Source of the DNA: Bacteroidota bacterium
GTDB lineage: Bacteria; Bacteroidota; Bacteroidia; Bacteroidales; Dysgonomonadaceae
NCBI GenBank assembly: GCA_023622765.1
Contig: JAMNYO010000070.1
Location: forward strand, 92,877 to 156,876
Length of the DNA stretch: 64,000 nt
Reading direction: 5' to 3'
The notes below the pieces were generated by a model, which worked only from the letters and a program-made list of their open reading frames with translations, had not been told where the DNA came from and made no database searches. Shown here piece after piece: positions 27,045 to 35,531 of this stretch (positions within the stretch are counted from its first letter, which is position 1; the number at the start of each line of letters is the position of its first letter). The translations under genes and the position numbers were made by a program.

Positions 27045-28093
27045 TTAATTGGGCGCCCTTCGGTAGAGGAAGGCGGCGATAGCAGCAAAGACGAGATTCG
27101 GGATCCACGCGGCCACGAAGGGACTCATATTCCCCTTGATCGCGAAGGTGGAACTCACGGTGAGGAAGAGGATGTAGCCCATGCTCAGCACCAGGCCGAT
27201 CCCGATGTTTAGTCCCATGCCCCCCTTCACCTTACGGGCCGAGAGCGATGCCCCGATAAGCGTGAGGATAAACGCCGAGAAGACCGAGGCGATTCGGCTG
27301 TGGTACTCGATCTGGAAGGTCTGGATATTGCCTAGTCCCCGCTCTTTTTGGCTTTTCACGTAGTTCCGCAGTTGGGGTGAGGTCATCATCTGCTGGTCGG
27401 TAGCCGCGATAATAAAGTCGTTCGGCACGATCTGCAATGTCGTATCGATAGAAGTGCCGTGCGTGATGGTCTCTTCCAGCCCATCGAAGTTACGCACCTG
27501 GTAATTGTTTATGGTCCACTGATAGGCGGAGTCGTACTGGATAGACTGGGCTGTAAGCCGTGAGACCAAATGGTGGCCATCGAAGTGATCCATCGAGAAG
27601 TGATACCCCGTGTTGTTTGGCAGATCGAAGTTGCCAAAGTAGACGATGGTACCCGGTCCCACCTTGAACTGAATATCCCGGTCGCCCGTCTTCTTTTTCC
27701 TTGGGTCTATGTAGTTCTGCTCGAACTTGATCCGTGTCGCGTTGGCGGGGGGGATCAGGTAGCTCCCGAAGACGAATGAGAAGATGGCGATCACCAAGGC
27801 CGATATCATGTAGGGCTGCCGGCCATCTTTGAGGTGAAGAAGATGACGGCCAGGAAAACGAATAGGGGGCTGAACAGGTTGGTGTAGTACGGGATGAAGT
27901 TGAGGTAGTAATCGAAGATGATGCCGTGCAGCGTGGCATTGTGTGTCATGAACTTATCGATCTTCTCGTTGATGTCGAACACCACCGCGATGGAGATGAT
28001 CAATGCGATCATGAACAGGTAGGTACCCAAGAACTTCTTGATGATGTACCAATCTAGCCGCTTTAACTTCAAGGAATCGTTGTATGCCTTCAT
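27045..28093 (-). pseudogene. LptF/LptG-family permease gene broken by an out-of-frame deletion
   Basis: Membrane permease of the LptF/LptG (YjgP/YjgQ) family, part of the LPS export ABC transporter. The first part (ATG at 28093, ATGA overlap with the tgt stop) encodes KRLDWYIIKKFLGTYLFMIALIISIAVVFD and ends FFTSKMAGSPT-stop near 27806. The second part resumes in another frame with PYMISALVIAIFSF and runs intact to 27045. The roughly 17-20 conserved residues that normally link TSKMA to PYM (a TEIIAILSSGVSF-like stretch) are missing, so about 50-60 bases have been lost with a net shift (missing length = 1 modulo 3). Either a true null allele or an assembly error; everything else in the gene looks intact. 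Confidence 0.85.
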
Positions 28094-29220
28094 AACCTCC
28101 GTGTAACGTTTTCCAACATGTCGGCCTTCCACTCCGGGAAGTCGCCAGCGATGATATGCCGCCTAGCCTCTTGCACCAACCAGACGTAGAATGCCAGGTT
28201 GTGGATGGATGCGATCTGCAACCCCAGGATCTCGTTCGTGGTGATCAGGTGGCGCAGGTAGGCTTTGCTGTAGAGCCTGTCGACAAACGAGGCACCATCC
28301 TCCTCCAGCGGGGAGAAGTCATCTTTCCAACGTTCGTTGCGCATGTTCATCACACCCTGCTTGGTGAAGAGCTGCCCGTTGCGCCCGTTGCGGGTAGGCA
28401 GAACGCAGTCAAACATGTCCACCCCCCGTTCGATTGCCTCTAGCAGGTTCTCCGGCTTACCCACCCCCATCAGGTAGCGGGGTTTATCTTTCGGCAGGAT
28501 GTCGTTCACCAGTTCCAACATCTCGTACATCGTCTCGGTGGGTTCACCCACGGCCAGACCACCGATGGCGTTGCCGGGTGCCTCCTTGGAGGCGACCTGC
28601 TCGGCGGCACGCCGCCGCAGGTCCGGGTATACACACCCCTGCACGATGGGAAATAGTGCCTGGCTATACCCATGGGGGCACTCGGTCTCCTCGAAGCGGG
28701 CGATGCAGCGGTCGAGCCACTTCTCCGTAAGGTCGAGCGACCGTTTCGCGTAGGCGTAATCGGCATTGCCCGGTGTACACTCGTCGAACGCCATGATGAT
28801 GTCGGCACCGATGATCCTTTGGATATCTACCACTTTCTCGGGTGTGAAGAGGTGTGACGACCCATCGATATGCGACTGGAAGAGTGCCCCCTCTTCGGTA
28901 AGTTTCCGGTTCTCGGTTAGCGAGAACACCTGGAAGCCCCCGCTATCGGTCAGTATAGGCCGCTCCCAACTGATGAATCGGTGGAGGCCGCCCGCCTCCC
29001 TCAGTATATCCAAACCGGGCCTAAGGTAGAGGTGGTAGGTGTTGCCCAGAATGATCTGGGCTTGGATGTCTTCTACTAACTCTGTGGCGTGAACCGCTTT
29101 CACGCTCCCCGCGGTGCCGACCGGCATAAAGACAGGTGTCTCCACCAGGCCGTGATCGGTGGTGAGGATACCCGCCCGGGCACTCGTTTTGGGGTCGGTA
29201 TGTAGGAGTTGGAATGTCAA
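28090..29220 (-). CDS. tgt: tRNA-guanine transglycosylase (queuine/preQ1 insertion)
   Basis: Exchanges guanine 34 for preQ1 in GU(N)-anticodon tRNAs. The protein has TDSGGFQVFSL, with the active-site aspartates in ILTDSGG and MFDCVLPTRNGRNGQ, and GGLAVGEP. The zinc ligands usually found at the C-terminus (CxCxxC) are not evident, as is common in Bacteroidetes members. The frame is open upstream to 29274, but the -7 promoter at 29249-29256 lies inside that extension. A TTG at 29218-29220 (LTFQLLHTDPKT) gives a 376-aa protein starting where the family does, and is chosen. Its stop overlaps the lptF-like start by ATGA. Confidence 0.93.
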   Translation of the reverse strand: MTFQLLHTDPKTSARAGILTTDHGLVETPVFMPVGTAGSVKAVHATELVEDIQAQIILGNTYHLYLRPGLDILREAGGLHRFISWERPILTDSGGFQVFSLTENRKLTEEGALFQSHIDGSSHLFTPEKVVDIQRIIGADIIMAFDECTPGNADYAYAKRSLDLTEKWLDRCIARFEETECPHGYSQALFPIVQGCVYPDLRRRAAEQVASKEAPGNAIGGLAVGEPTETMYEMLELVNDILPKDKPRYLMGVGKPENLLEAIERGVDMFDCVLPTRNGRNGQLFTKQGVMNMRNERWKDDFSPLEEDGASFVDRLYSKAYLRHLITTNEILGLQIASIHNLAFYVWLVQEARRHIIAGDFPEWKADMLENVTRRL

Positions 29221-29248
29221 CTTGTTTCGTTCACTGGCGTTTGAAGGG

Positions 29249-29256
29249 CAAAGATA
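29249..29256 (-). promoter_or_regulatory. tgt: -7 promoter element for tgt
   Basis: Minus-strand TATCTTTG, a perfect TAnnTTTG match, 28 bases before the proposed TTG start. It also rules out the longer upstream start and would drive the downstream lptF-like gene. Confidence 0.55.
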
Positions 29257-29312
29257 AAGTTTTTGACCCAACAAATCGACAGGAAGCGTTTAAAAATAGT
29301 TAGGGGCTTGGA

Positions 29313-29348
29313 GTGGAAAGTAGAAAGTGGAAAGTAGAAAGTGGAAAG
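29313..29348 (+). repeat. 14-base purine tandem repeat
   Basis: GTGGAAAGTAGAAA occurs twice in tandem (29313-29326, 29327-29340), followed by a partial third copy GTGGAAAG. The complementary strand reads as the CTTTCCACTTTC type of simple repeat. A degenerate stretch of the same style is at about 21850-21890 on the other strand (GTGGTAAGTGGAAAG read on minus). Confidence 0.7.
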
Positions 29349-29397
29349 GGGGGCAAGGTGAGGGTGAGGCTGGCTTAAATATTTTTAACCCCGAATC

Positions 29398-29429
29398 TTT
29401 AAGAAACCGCTTTAACATTTCTAATTTTG
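29398..29429 (+). promoter_or_regulatory. promoter of the Bat operon
   Basis: TAATTTTG at 29422-29429 is a TAnnTTTG box; TTTA at 29398-29401 lies 20 bases upstream. The leader to the MoxR gene would be about 100 bases. No other feature is visible in the 29275-29538 gap except the purine repeat. Confidence 0.45.
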
Positions 29430-29538
29430 TAAATCGTATGATAAAACCGCTTTTGCATTGGAGAGGATGAGCGAACACCGTGTTTGTCTATCCCTGTAAT
29501 GATTTATAACAAAGATAATTAACAAACTAGTAGAGAAT

Positions 29539-30534
29539 ATGAGCCAAGTCGTCGACATTAAAGAACTCAACGAACGCATAGAGCAGAAGAGCGCGTTCGT
29601 GCAAATGCTGGTCACGGGAATGAATCGGGTAATTGTTGGCCAGAAACACCTGATCGAATCGCTGCTTATCGGGTTGCTATCCGATGGGCATATCCTGTTG
29701 GAGGGGGTGCCGGGTCTGGCGAAGACCTTGGCCATCAAAACGCTGGCACAGCTTATCGACGCCGATTTCAGCCGCATCCAGTTTACCCCTGACCTGCTGC
29801 CGGCGGACGTGATCGGGACCATGATCTACAGCCAACGCAGTGAGGAGTTCCAGGTGAAGCATGGTCCCATCTTCGCCAACTTTGTGCTGGCGGACGAGAT
29901 CAACCGGGCCCCCGCCAAGGTACAGAGCGCGCTGCTGGAGGCGATGCAGGAGCGGAACGTGACTATCGGTGATCACACCTACAAGTTGCCCAGTCCCTTC
30001 CTGGTGATGGCCACGCAAAACCCCATCGAGCAGGAGGGTACTTATCCGCTCCCCGAGGCGCAAGTGGACCGCTTTATGCTGAAGGTGGTAATCACCTACC
30101 CGTCGAAAGAGGAGGAGAAGCGGATCGTTTACCAGAATATTTTCGAGCCAATCACGATCGATAAGCCGGTGATCTCTACACAGGAGGTGATGGAGGCGCG
30201 TAAGGTGGTACAAGAGGTCTATATCGATGAGAAGATCGGGCGCTACATCGTAGATATCGTGTTTGCCACCCGTTTTCCCGACCAGTACGGGTTGCCGAAC
30301 TTGAAGGAGATGATCGGGGTGGGGGCTTCGCCGCGCGCCTCGATAAATCTGGCGCTCGCTTCTCGTGCCTATGCCTTCATCAACCGAAGGGGCTACGTTA
30401 TCCCGGAGGATATACGTGCGGTATGCCATGATGTTTTGCGCCATCGCGTGGGACTTACCTACGAGGCTGAAGCGAATAACCTCACTTCCGATGAGATCGT
30501 GAGCGAGATACTGAACAAGGTTGAGGTACCCTAA
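29539..30534 (+). CDS. MoxR-family AAA+ ATPase
   Basis: AAA+ chaperone-like ATPase, 331 aa, that typically works with von Willebrand factor A (VWA) proteins encoded next to it. Walker A is GVPGLAKT (56-63), Walker B LADEIN (about 119-124), and the sensor region is ATQNPIEQEGTYPLPEAQVDRF. The C-terminal lid contains GASPRASINL. It is the first gene of the Bat aerotolerance operon and is followed after 67 bases by the DUF58 gene. In this system it probably remodels or loads the membrane VWA proteins BatA and BatB using ATP. Confidence 0.95.
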   Translation: MSQVVDIKELNERIEQKSAFVQMLVTGMNRVIVGQKHLIESLLIGLLSDGHILLEGVPGLAKTLAIKTLAQLIDADFSRIQFTPDLLPADVIGTMIYSQRSEEFQVKHGPIFANFVLADEINRAPAKVQSALLEAMQERNVTIGDHTYKLPSPFLVMATQNPIEQEGTYPLPEAQVDRFMLKVVITYPSKEEEKRIVYQNIFEPITIDKPVISTQEVMEARKVVQEVYIDEKIGRYIVDIVFATRFPDQYGLPNLKEMIGVGASPRASINLALASRAYAFINRRGYVIPEDIRAVCHDVLRHRVGLTYEAEANNLTSDEIVSEILNKVEVP

Positions 30535-30601
30535 TCGTGCATTAACCCGGTTAGTAAGGAGCGGTGAGGTTCAAAAGGGCAAGCAAGATTTAAGAGAGTA
30601 G

Positions 30602-31471
30602 ATGGATACGACAGAGTTATTGAAGAAGGTACGCTACATCGAGATCAAGACGCGTGGTCTCTCCCGCAATATTTTCGCGGGTGAGTACCACTCCGCGTTC
30701 AAGGGTCGCGGTATGGCTTTCTCCGAGGTGCGGGAGTATCAGTACGGTGACGATATGCGCGATATCGACTGGAACGTTACGGCCCGCTACAGCCGCCCCT
30801 ACGTGAAGATTTTCGAGGAGGAGCGGGAGCTCACCGTGATGTTGATGATCGATGTCTCGGAGAGCTTGGGCTTCGGTTCGCGATCCATCTTGAAACGAGA
30901 TATGGTGGCCGAAATCGCGGGTACCCTGGCCTTTTCGGCCATCCAGAATAACGATAAGATTGGGGTGCTCTTCTTTACCGATCGGGTGGAGAAGTTCATC
31001 CCCCCAAAGAAGGGGAGGAAGCATATTCTCTTTATCATCCGCGAGATACTCGGCTTTAAGCCGGAGGGCACGGGAACCGACCTGAGCCTGGCGGCGCGGT
31101 ATATGACCAACGCGCTAAAGAAACGCTGCACCGCTTTCCTGATTTCCGACTTTATCGATCCTGGCGACTACAACAAAGCGCTGCAGATCGCTAACCGCAA
31201 GCACGACGTGGTGGCAATCCGTGTGTACGATAAGCTCAGCACCGAGCTGCAACCGGTGGGCTTGATGAAGGTGAGGGATCCCGAGGTGGGAGAGGATCGC
31301 TGGATCAACACCTCCTCTAGGAAGGCGAGGGAGGCGTATCGCACGTGGTGGAACGGGTTGAGCGAGAAGATGGACACCGCTTGCCGTCAGGGTGGCGTGG
31401 ATAGCGTGTCGATATCGACCGAGGGGGATTACGTGAAGTCGCTGCTACACCTTTTTCAACAACGAAAGTGA
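30602..31471 (+). CDS. DUF58 domain protein
   Basis: Cytoplasmic VWA-like protein of 289 aa, an invariable partner of MoxR ATPases. The DUF58 signature is visible in FSEVREYQYGDDMRDIDWN (about residues 40-58). The degenerate VWA fold contains LMIDVSESLGFG, with a partial metal-site motif DxSxS. There is no signal peptide or membrane helix. It overlaps the next gene by a GTGA start/stop, which suggests translational coupling. The precise activity is not known; it is thought to be a client or adaptor for the MoxR ATPase. Confidence 0.93.
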   Translation: MDTTELLKKVRYIEIKTRGLSRNIFAGEYHSAFKGRGMAFSEVREYQYGDDMRDIDWNVTARYSRPYVKIFEEERELTVMLMIDVSESLGFGSRSILKRDMVAEIAGTLAFSAIQNNDKIGVLFFTDRVEKFIPPKKGRKHILFIIREILGFKPEGTGTDLSLAARYMTNALKKRCTAFLISDFIDPGDYNKALQIANRKHDVVAIRVYDKLSTELQPVGLMKVRDPEVGEDRWINTSSRKAREAYRTWWNGLSEKMDTACRQGGVDSVSISTEGDYVKSLLHLFQQRK

Positions 31472-32538
31472 CTGTGAACAAGAGAATGAACAATAGCGCC
31501 TTGGTGTGGCGGGCGATGTTCTGGGTCGGCCTTGCATTGCTATACCCTTCTCACACGCAGGCGCAGCGTGCGTCGGCACATGTTACGGTAGTTCCCACGG
31601 AGATCGAAATCGGTGAGCACGCGCTGATCAACCTAAAGGTGATTACCCCCAAGGATAAGCAGATTCAGTTCCCGGTGTACGAGCATGAGATCGTCCCGGG
31701 GATAGAGGTGATCACCATGCTGCCGCCCGATACCACCATCGAGAACAACGTGATGACGCTGGAATTCAAGTACGTGATCACGTCGTTCGACTCTACGCTC
31801 TACCATATCCCCTACCTCCCGATATCCGATGGCACCGACACCATCTTCTCCAACTCGTTCGGGTTGAAGGTGACCTCGCCGGAACTGTCGGACTCCACGC
31901 TGGCTTACCTGGAGAAGATACACCGGGGGGAGACCGATTCGATCGACTTTCAACAGCTGCAGCTGTACGATATCAAGGGGATCAAGAAGCCCCCGTTCGT
32001 TTGGACCGACTACCTTTGGATATTGTGGGTCGTCTTGGGCATCGCCTTGCTACTTGCGCTCATAGGGTTGGGCATCTACATGATCCTCAAGAAGAAGAAA
32101 AAGGGATACATCTTTACGCCCCCCGTGGTGTTACCGCCCCACACCCGGGCGTTGGCCGAGTTGGAAAAGCTGAAGGAGGAGAAGATTTGGCAGCAGGGTA
32201 GGGTGAAGGAGTTTTACACCCGGCTGACCTATATATTACGGGTTTATATCCACGAGCGGGAAGGGATCAACGCGCTGGAGATGACCTCGGGCGAGATATT
32301 GAACGAGGTGCGTAAGGTGGTGGAGGTCGAATCGGCCTATAAAAACTTGAAACAGGTGTTGTCGACAGCCGACCTGGTGAAGTTCGCGAAGTACCAGCCT
32401 TACCCCGACGAGAATGACCTGAGCTTGATGAACGGGTTCTTCTACGTGAACCAGACCCGGGAGCCAGATCCGCTGCCGACGAAAGAGGAGCTGGAGAAAA
32501 TGGAAGAGGATGCGGCATCGGAACAGGATATCCAATAG
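31468..32538 (+). CDS. Bat operon membrane protein, uncharacterised (BatD-like N-terminal domain)
   Basis: Protein of about 350 aa with a signal peptide (ending THTQAQ), an exported beta-rich domain (residues 35-170), one transmembrane helix (WILWVVLGIALLLALIGLGIY) and a KKKKK stop-transfer. A cytoplasmic helical domain follows, containing VKEFYTRLTYILRVYIHER. This layout resembles a short BatD. It is found at this place in Bacteroidetes bat operons but is not one of BatA-E. The start may be GTG 31468 (overlapping the DUF58 stop), GTG 31474 or ATG 31486. A tether linking periplasmic signals to MoxR/DUF58 is a guess. Confidence 0.8.
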   Translation: MTVNKRMNNSALVWRAMFWVGLALLYPSHTQAQRASAHVTVVPTEIEIGEHALINLKVITPKDKQIQFPVYEHEIVPGIEVITMLPPDTTIENNVMTLEFKYVITSFDSTLYHIPYLPISDGTDTIFSNSFGLKVTSPELSDSTLAYLEKIHRGETDSIDFQQLQLYDIKGIKKPPFVWTDYLWILWVVLGIALLLALIGLGIYMILKKKKKGYIFTPPVVLPPHTRALAELEKLKEEKIWQQGRVKEFYTRLTYILRVYIHEREGINALEMTSGEILNEVRKVVEVESAYKNLKQVLSTADLVKFAKYQPYPDENDLSLMNGFFYVNQTREPDPLPTKEELEKMEEDAASEQDIQ

Positions 32539-32553
32539 CGTTAGTGACTGAAT

Positions 32554-33537
32554 ATGGAATTTTTACACCCCGAATACCTCTACTTGCTGTTACTGCTGAT
32601 TCCGTTGATCGTGTGGTACGTGATTCGCTTGTCGAAAGCGCAGGCCTCGTTCAAGCTGGCCTCCACGGGTGCGTTCAAGGGAGTAAAACCGGATGCGCGG
32701 GTCTACGCTCGACACCTGCCGTTCCTGTTGCGGACGGTCGCCATCGCGCTGGTCATCGTGGTGATCGCACGGCCCCAAGCGGTGGATAGCTGGGAGGAGA
32801 CGGAGACCAAGGGGATCGATATCGTGCTGGCGCTCGACGTGTCGGGCTCGATGCTTTCGCAAGACCTGCAACCCGACCGGCTGCAGGCGGCCAAGAAGGT
32901 GGCGGCGGAGTTCGTGACCGATAGGAAGAATGACAACATAGGACTGGTCATCTTCGCGGGTGAAAGCTTCACGCAGTGCCCGCTGACCACCGACCATAAG
33001 GTGTTGCTGAACCTGCTGAACGAGATAGAGTTCGGGGTGATCGAAGATGGAACGGCTATCGGGTTGGGACTGGCCAACTCGGTGAACCGGCTGAAAGATA
33101 GCGAGTCGGACTCCCGAGTGGTGATCCTGCTGACCGATGGAACCAACAACAGCGGGCAAATAGCGCCGCTTACCGCGGCCGACCTGGCGCGGTCGTACGG
33201 CATCCGGGTATACACGGTGGGGGTGGGAACCAAGGGGATGGCTCCCACGCCCGTGCAGACACCCTACGGGATACGGATGCAGAACATGCCGGTAGATATT
33301 GATGAGAAGACGCTGACTGAGATCGCGGCGATGACCGGTGGGCAATACTTTAGGGCGCAGGATACCGAAGGACTCCGGCAGGTGTACGACGAGATCGACG
33401 AGATGGAGAGGTACCTGATTAGCGTGCAGAACGTGACGAGGCGGCAGGAGCTGTTTTTACCCTTTGCGCTGGCCGCTTTGGGGTTAATCCTCCTGGAATT
33501 GCTGCTGCGGAGGACTTGGCTCAGGGCAATACCGTAA
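32554..33537 (+). CDS. batA: BatA, membrane VWA protein
   Basis: Aerotolerance protein of 327 aa with two N-terminal membrane helices (residues 8-25 and 55-72), a von Willebrand A domain and a C-terminal helix (LFLPFALAALGLILLELLL). The metal-ion-dependent adhesion site is intact: DVSGSM (95-100) with the downstream DGT and TDGTNNSG elements. The opening HPEYLYLLLLLIPLI is typical of the family. It lies 15 bases after the preceding gene and 90 bases before batB, its paralogue, with which it probably forms a complex in the inner membrane. Confidence 0.95.
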   Translation: MEFLHPEYLYLLLLLIPLIVWYVIRLSKAQASFKLASTGAFKGVKPDARVYARHLPFLLRTVAIALVIVVIARPQAVDSWEETETKGIDIVLALDVSGSMLSQDLQPDRLQAAKKVAAEFVTDRKNDNIGLVIFAGESFTQCPLTTDHKVLLNLLNEIEFGVIEDGTAIGLGLANSVNRLKDSESDSRVVILLTDGTNNSGQIAPLTAADLARSYGIRVYTVGVGTKGMAPTPVQTPYGIRMQNMPVDIDEKTLTEIAAMTGGQYFRAQDTEGLRQVYDEIDEMERYLISVQNVTRRQELFLPFALAALGLILLELLLRRTWLRAIP

Positions 33538-33627
33538 CGCGATGTGTCGCAGTGAACAGAGATAGCGATCGGCCTTTTGTGCTGCCTAGTCGTATGCCGT
33601 AAAATGATTTAGTGACGAGGAAAAGAT

Positions 33628-34659
33628 ATGTTTAGATTTGGAAACCCGGAATACTTGTGGCTCTTCTTTCTTATGCCATTGCTGCTGGCGCTTTACATCT
33701 TCTTGAATATCCGGAAACGGAAGGACGTGGAGAAGATGGGCGTCCGCTCCACGCTCAAGAAAATGATGCCCGGCCTGTCGCTTAAGCGCTCCTACCTGAA
33801 GTTTTGGCTTATCTTCGCTGCCCTCTGTGTGGGCATCTTCATGGTGGCCCGGCCGCAATTCGGGACGAAGGTGGAGTTGGTAGAAAAAGAGGGGATCGAG
33901 TTGGCCATCGCGATGGACGTCTCTAACTCGATGATGGCGGAGGACGTGTCGCCCAACCGTTTGGCACGGGCCAAACAGATATTGACTCGGTTGATTGACG
34001 TGCGGAAAAACGACAAGGTGGCGCTGATCGTGTTCGCCGGAGAGGCGTACGTGCAGATGCCGCTGACCTCCGACACGCAGTCGGCCAAGATCTTCCTGAA
34101 CAGCATCGACCCCAGCCTTGTGCCGATTCAAGGGACGGCCATCGGTCAGGCCATTGGTCTGGGCATGAGCTCGTTCTCCAGCGACCAGGATATCAGCAAG
34201 GCGATGATCATCATCACCGACGGTGAAGACCATGAGGGGAACGCCGCGACCATGGCCGCTGAAGCGGCGAAAGCGGGGATAACGATCAACGTGGTGGGCA
34301 TCGGCTCACCGGATGGTTCGCCCATTCCCTCGCCAGAGCGTGGGAGCAACTTTATGGCCGATAACGAGGGGAACGTGGTGGTATCTCGACTGAACGAGCA
34401 GATGGGGATGGAGATCGCGCAGAGCGGGGAAGGGATCTACGTGCGGGCCGATAACTCCAACAACGCGGTGCGTGCGCTGGAGGCTCGGCTCGATGAACTG
34501 GATACGGGTAAGACGACTAGCCTCTCCTATTCTGAATACGATGAGAAGTTTCCCATCCTAGCCTGGATCCTACTCGTGCTGCTGATCGTGGAGGTGTTGA
34601 TCTACGATATGAAGAACCCGCTGTTCCGTAATGTCCGGCTATTTGAAAGCGAGGAGTAG
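33628..34659 (+). CDS. batB: BatB, membrane VWA protein
   Basis: Paralogue of BatA, 343 aa, with the same architecture: helices near residues 8-26 and 58-74, a VWA domain with MIDAS motif DVSNSM (97-102) and TDGEDHEGN, and a C-terminal membrane helix (PILAWILLVLLIVEVLIY). The serine pattern of the MIDAS is kept, so metal-dependent binding is expected. After it comes a 132-base purine-rich spacer (34660-34791) without an ORF before batC, long for this otherwise tight operon. Confidence 0.95.
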   Translation: MFRFGNPEYLWLFFLMPLLLALYIFLNIRKRKDVEKMGVRSTLKKMMPGLSLKRSYLKFWLIFAALCVGIFMVARPQFGTKVELVEKEGIELAIAMDVSNSMMAEDVSPNRLARAKQILTRLIDVRKNDKVALIVFAGEAYVQMPLTSDTQSAKIFLNSIDPSLVPIQGTAIGQAIGLGMSSFSSDQDISKAMIIITDGEDHEGNAATMAAEAAKAGITINVVGIGSPDGSPIPSPERGSNFMADNEGNVVVSRLNEQMGMEIAQSGEGIYVRADNSNNAVRALEARLDELDTGKTTSLSYSEYDEKFPILAWILLVLLIVEVLIYDMKNPLFRNVRLFESEE

Positions 34660-34791
34660 TGGCGGCGAGGAGTGATGAGGTTGTAGCTCTAGCATTGAAT
34701 GGATGAATCCGAAAAGGATAGGGAGTGAGAGGTAAACGGGGACAAGAGGAAAAGGGAGGAAAGAGAAAATGACAAGAAGTGAGAAGATGAC

Positions 34792-35517
34792 ATGCAACGA
34801 TTCGTGATAATACGCTACCTATTACTGCTGCTTTTGGGCATGCTGCTGCCGATGACGCTCTCCGCCCAAAAGGAGGTGCGCAAGAACGTACGTAAGGGCA
34901 ACAAGGAGTACCAGCTACAGAAGTACGCTGACGCGTCAGAGCTGTACGGGAAGGCTCTGCAGGAGAACCCCGCATCCAAAGAGGCCACCTTCAACCTAGG
35001 GAACACGTTGTACCGGCAAAAGGATTGGGCCTCCTCGGTGGAGCAATACCAGCATTTTTTAACCCTGGAACAGGAGAACCCGGCGGTCGCCTCTGAGGCG
35101 TGGCATAACGTGGGGAACAGCATGTTGCAGCAGAAAGATTTGCAGAAGTCGATGGAGGCCTACAAGATGGCGCTCCGGTTGAACCCAGAGGACGACGAGG
35201 CGAGGTATAACCTGGCGGTGGTGCAGAAGATGCTGCAAGACCAGGAACAGGAGCAGCAGGATCAAGAACAGCAACAAGACCAAGAGCAGGAGCAACAACA
35301 GGATCCTCAAGGCGATTCGCCGCAAAATCCTCAAGACCAGGAGAAGCGCCCCGAACAGCAAGAGGGCCCCGAGCAGATGTCACGCGATAACGCCCGTCAA
35401 CTGTTGCAGGCCATCGAGCAGGACGAGCGGGATACGCAAGAGAAGGTGCAGCGGATGAAAGCGCAAGAGAGGGAAGAGAGGGCGCAAGAGAACAGAAGAC
35501 GGAATAAAAACTGGTAA
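34792..35517 (+). CDS. batC: BatC, TPR protein with Gln/Glu-rich tail
   Basis: Exported or membrane-anchored protein of 241 aa: an N-terminal hydrophobic signal (LLLLLGMLLPMTLSAQ), tetratricopeptide repeats between about residues 30 and 145 (YADASELYGKALQENPASKEA, QKSMEAYKMALRLNPEDDEA), then a low-complexity segment very rich in Gln, Glu and Asp (about 147-200) and a charged helical end. TPRs suggest a scaffold for the BatA/BatB complex. It is followed by batD after 2-14 bases depending on the batD start. Confidence 0.92.
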   Translation: MQRFVIIRYLLLLLLGMLLPMTLSAQKEVRKNVRKGNKEYQLQKYADASELYGKALQENPASKEATFNLGNTLYRQKDWASSVEQYQHFLTLEQENPAVASEAWHNVGNSMLQQKDLQKSMEAYKMALRLNPEDDEARYNLAVVQKMLQDQEQEQQDQEQQQDQEQEQQQDPQGDSPQNPQDQEKRPEQQEGPEQMSRDNARQLLQAIEQDERDTQEKVQRMKAQEREERAQENRRRNKNW

Positions 35518-35531
35518 GTGTGATCGATCAA

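Noticed and set aside
29221-29274. 18-codon N-terminal extension of tgt
   Set aside because: The -7 promoter element lies inside it, and family alignment starts at the TTG at 29220.
29677-30444. 255-codon open frame antisense to the MoxR gene
   Set aside because: A shadow of a conserved AAA+ gene; no start context and no recognisable domain.
34660-34791. Possible small gene between batB and batC
   Set aside because: The stretch is purine-rich with stops in all frames and no start that leads to a plausible product.
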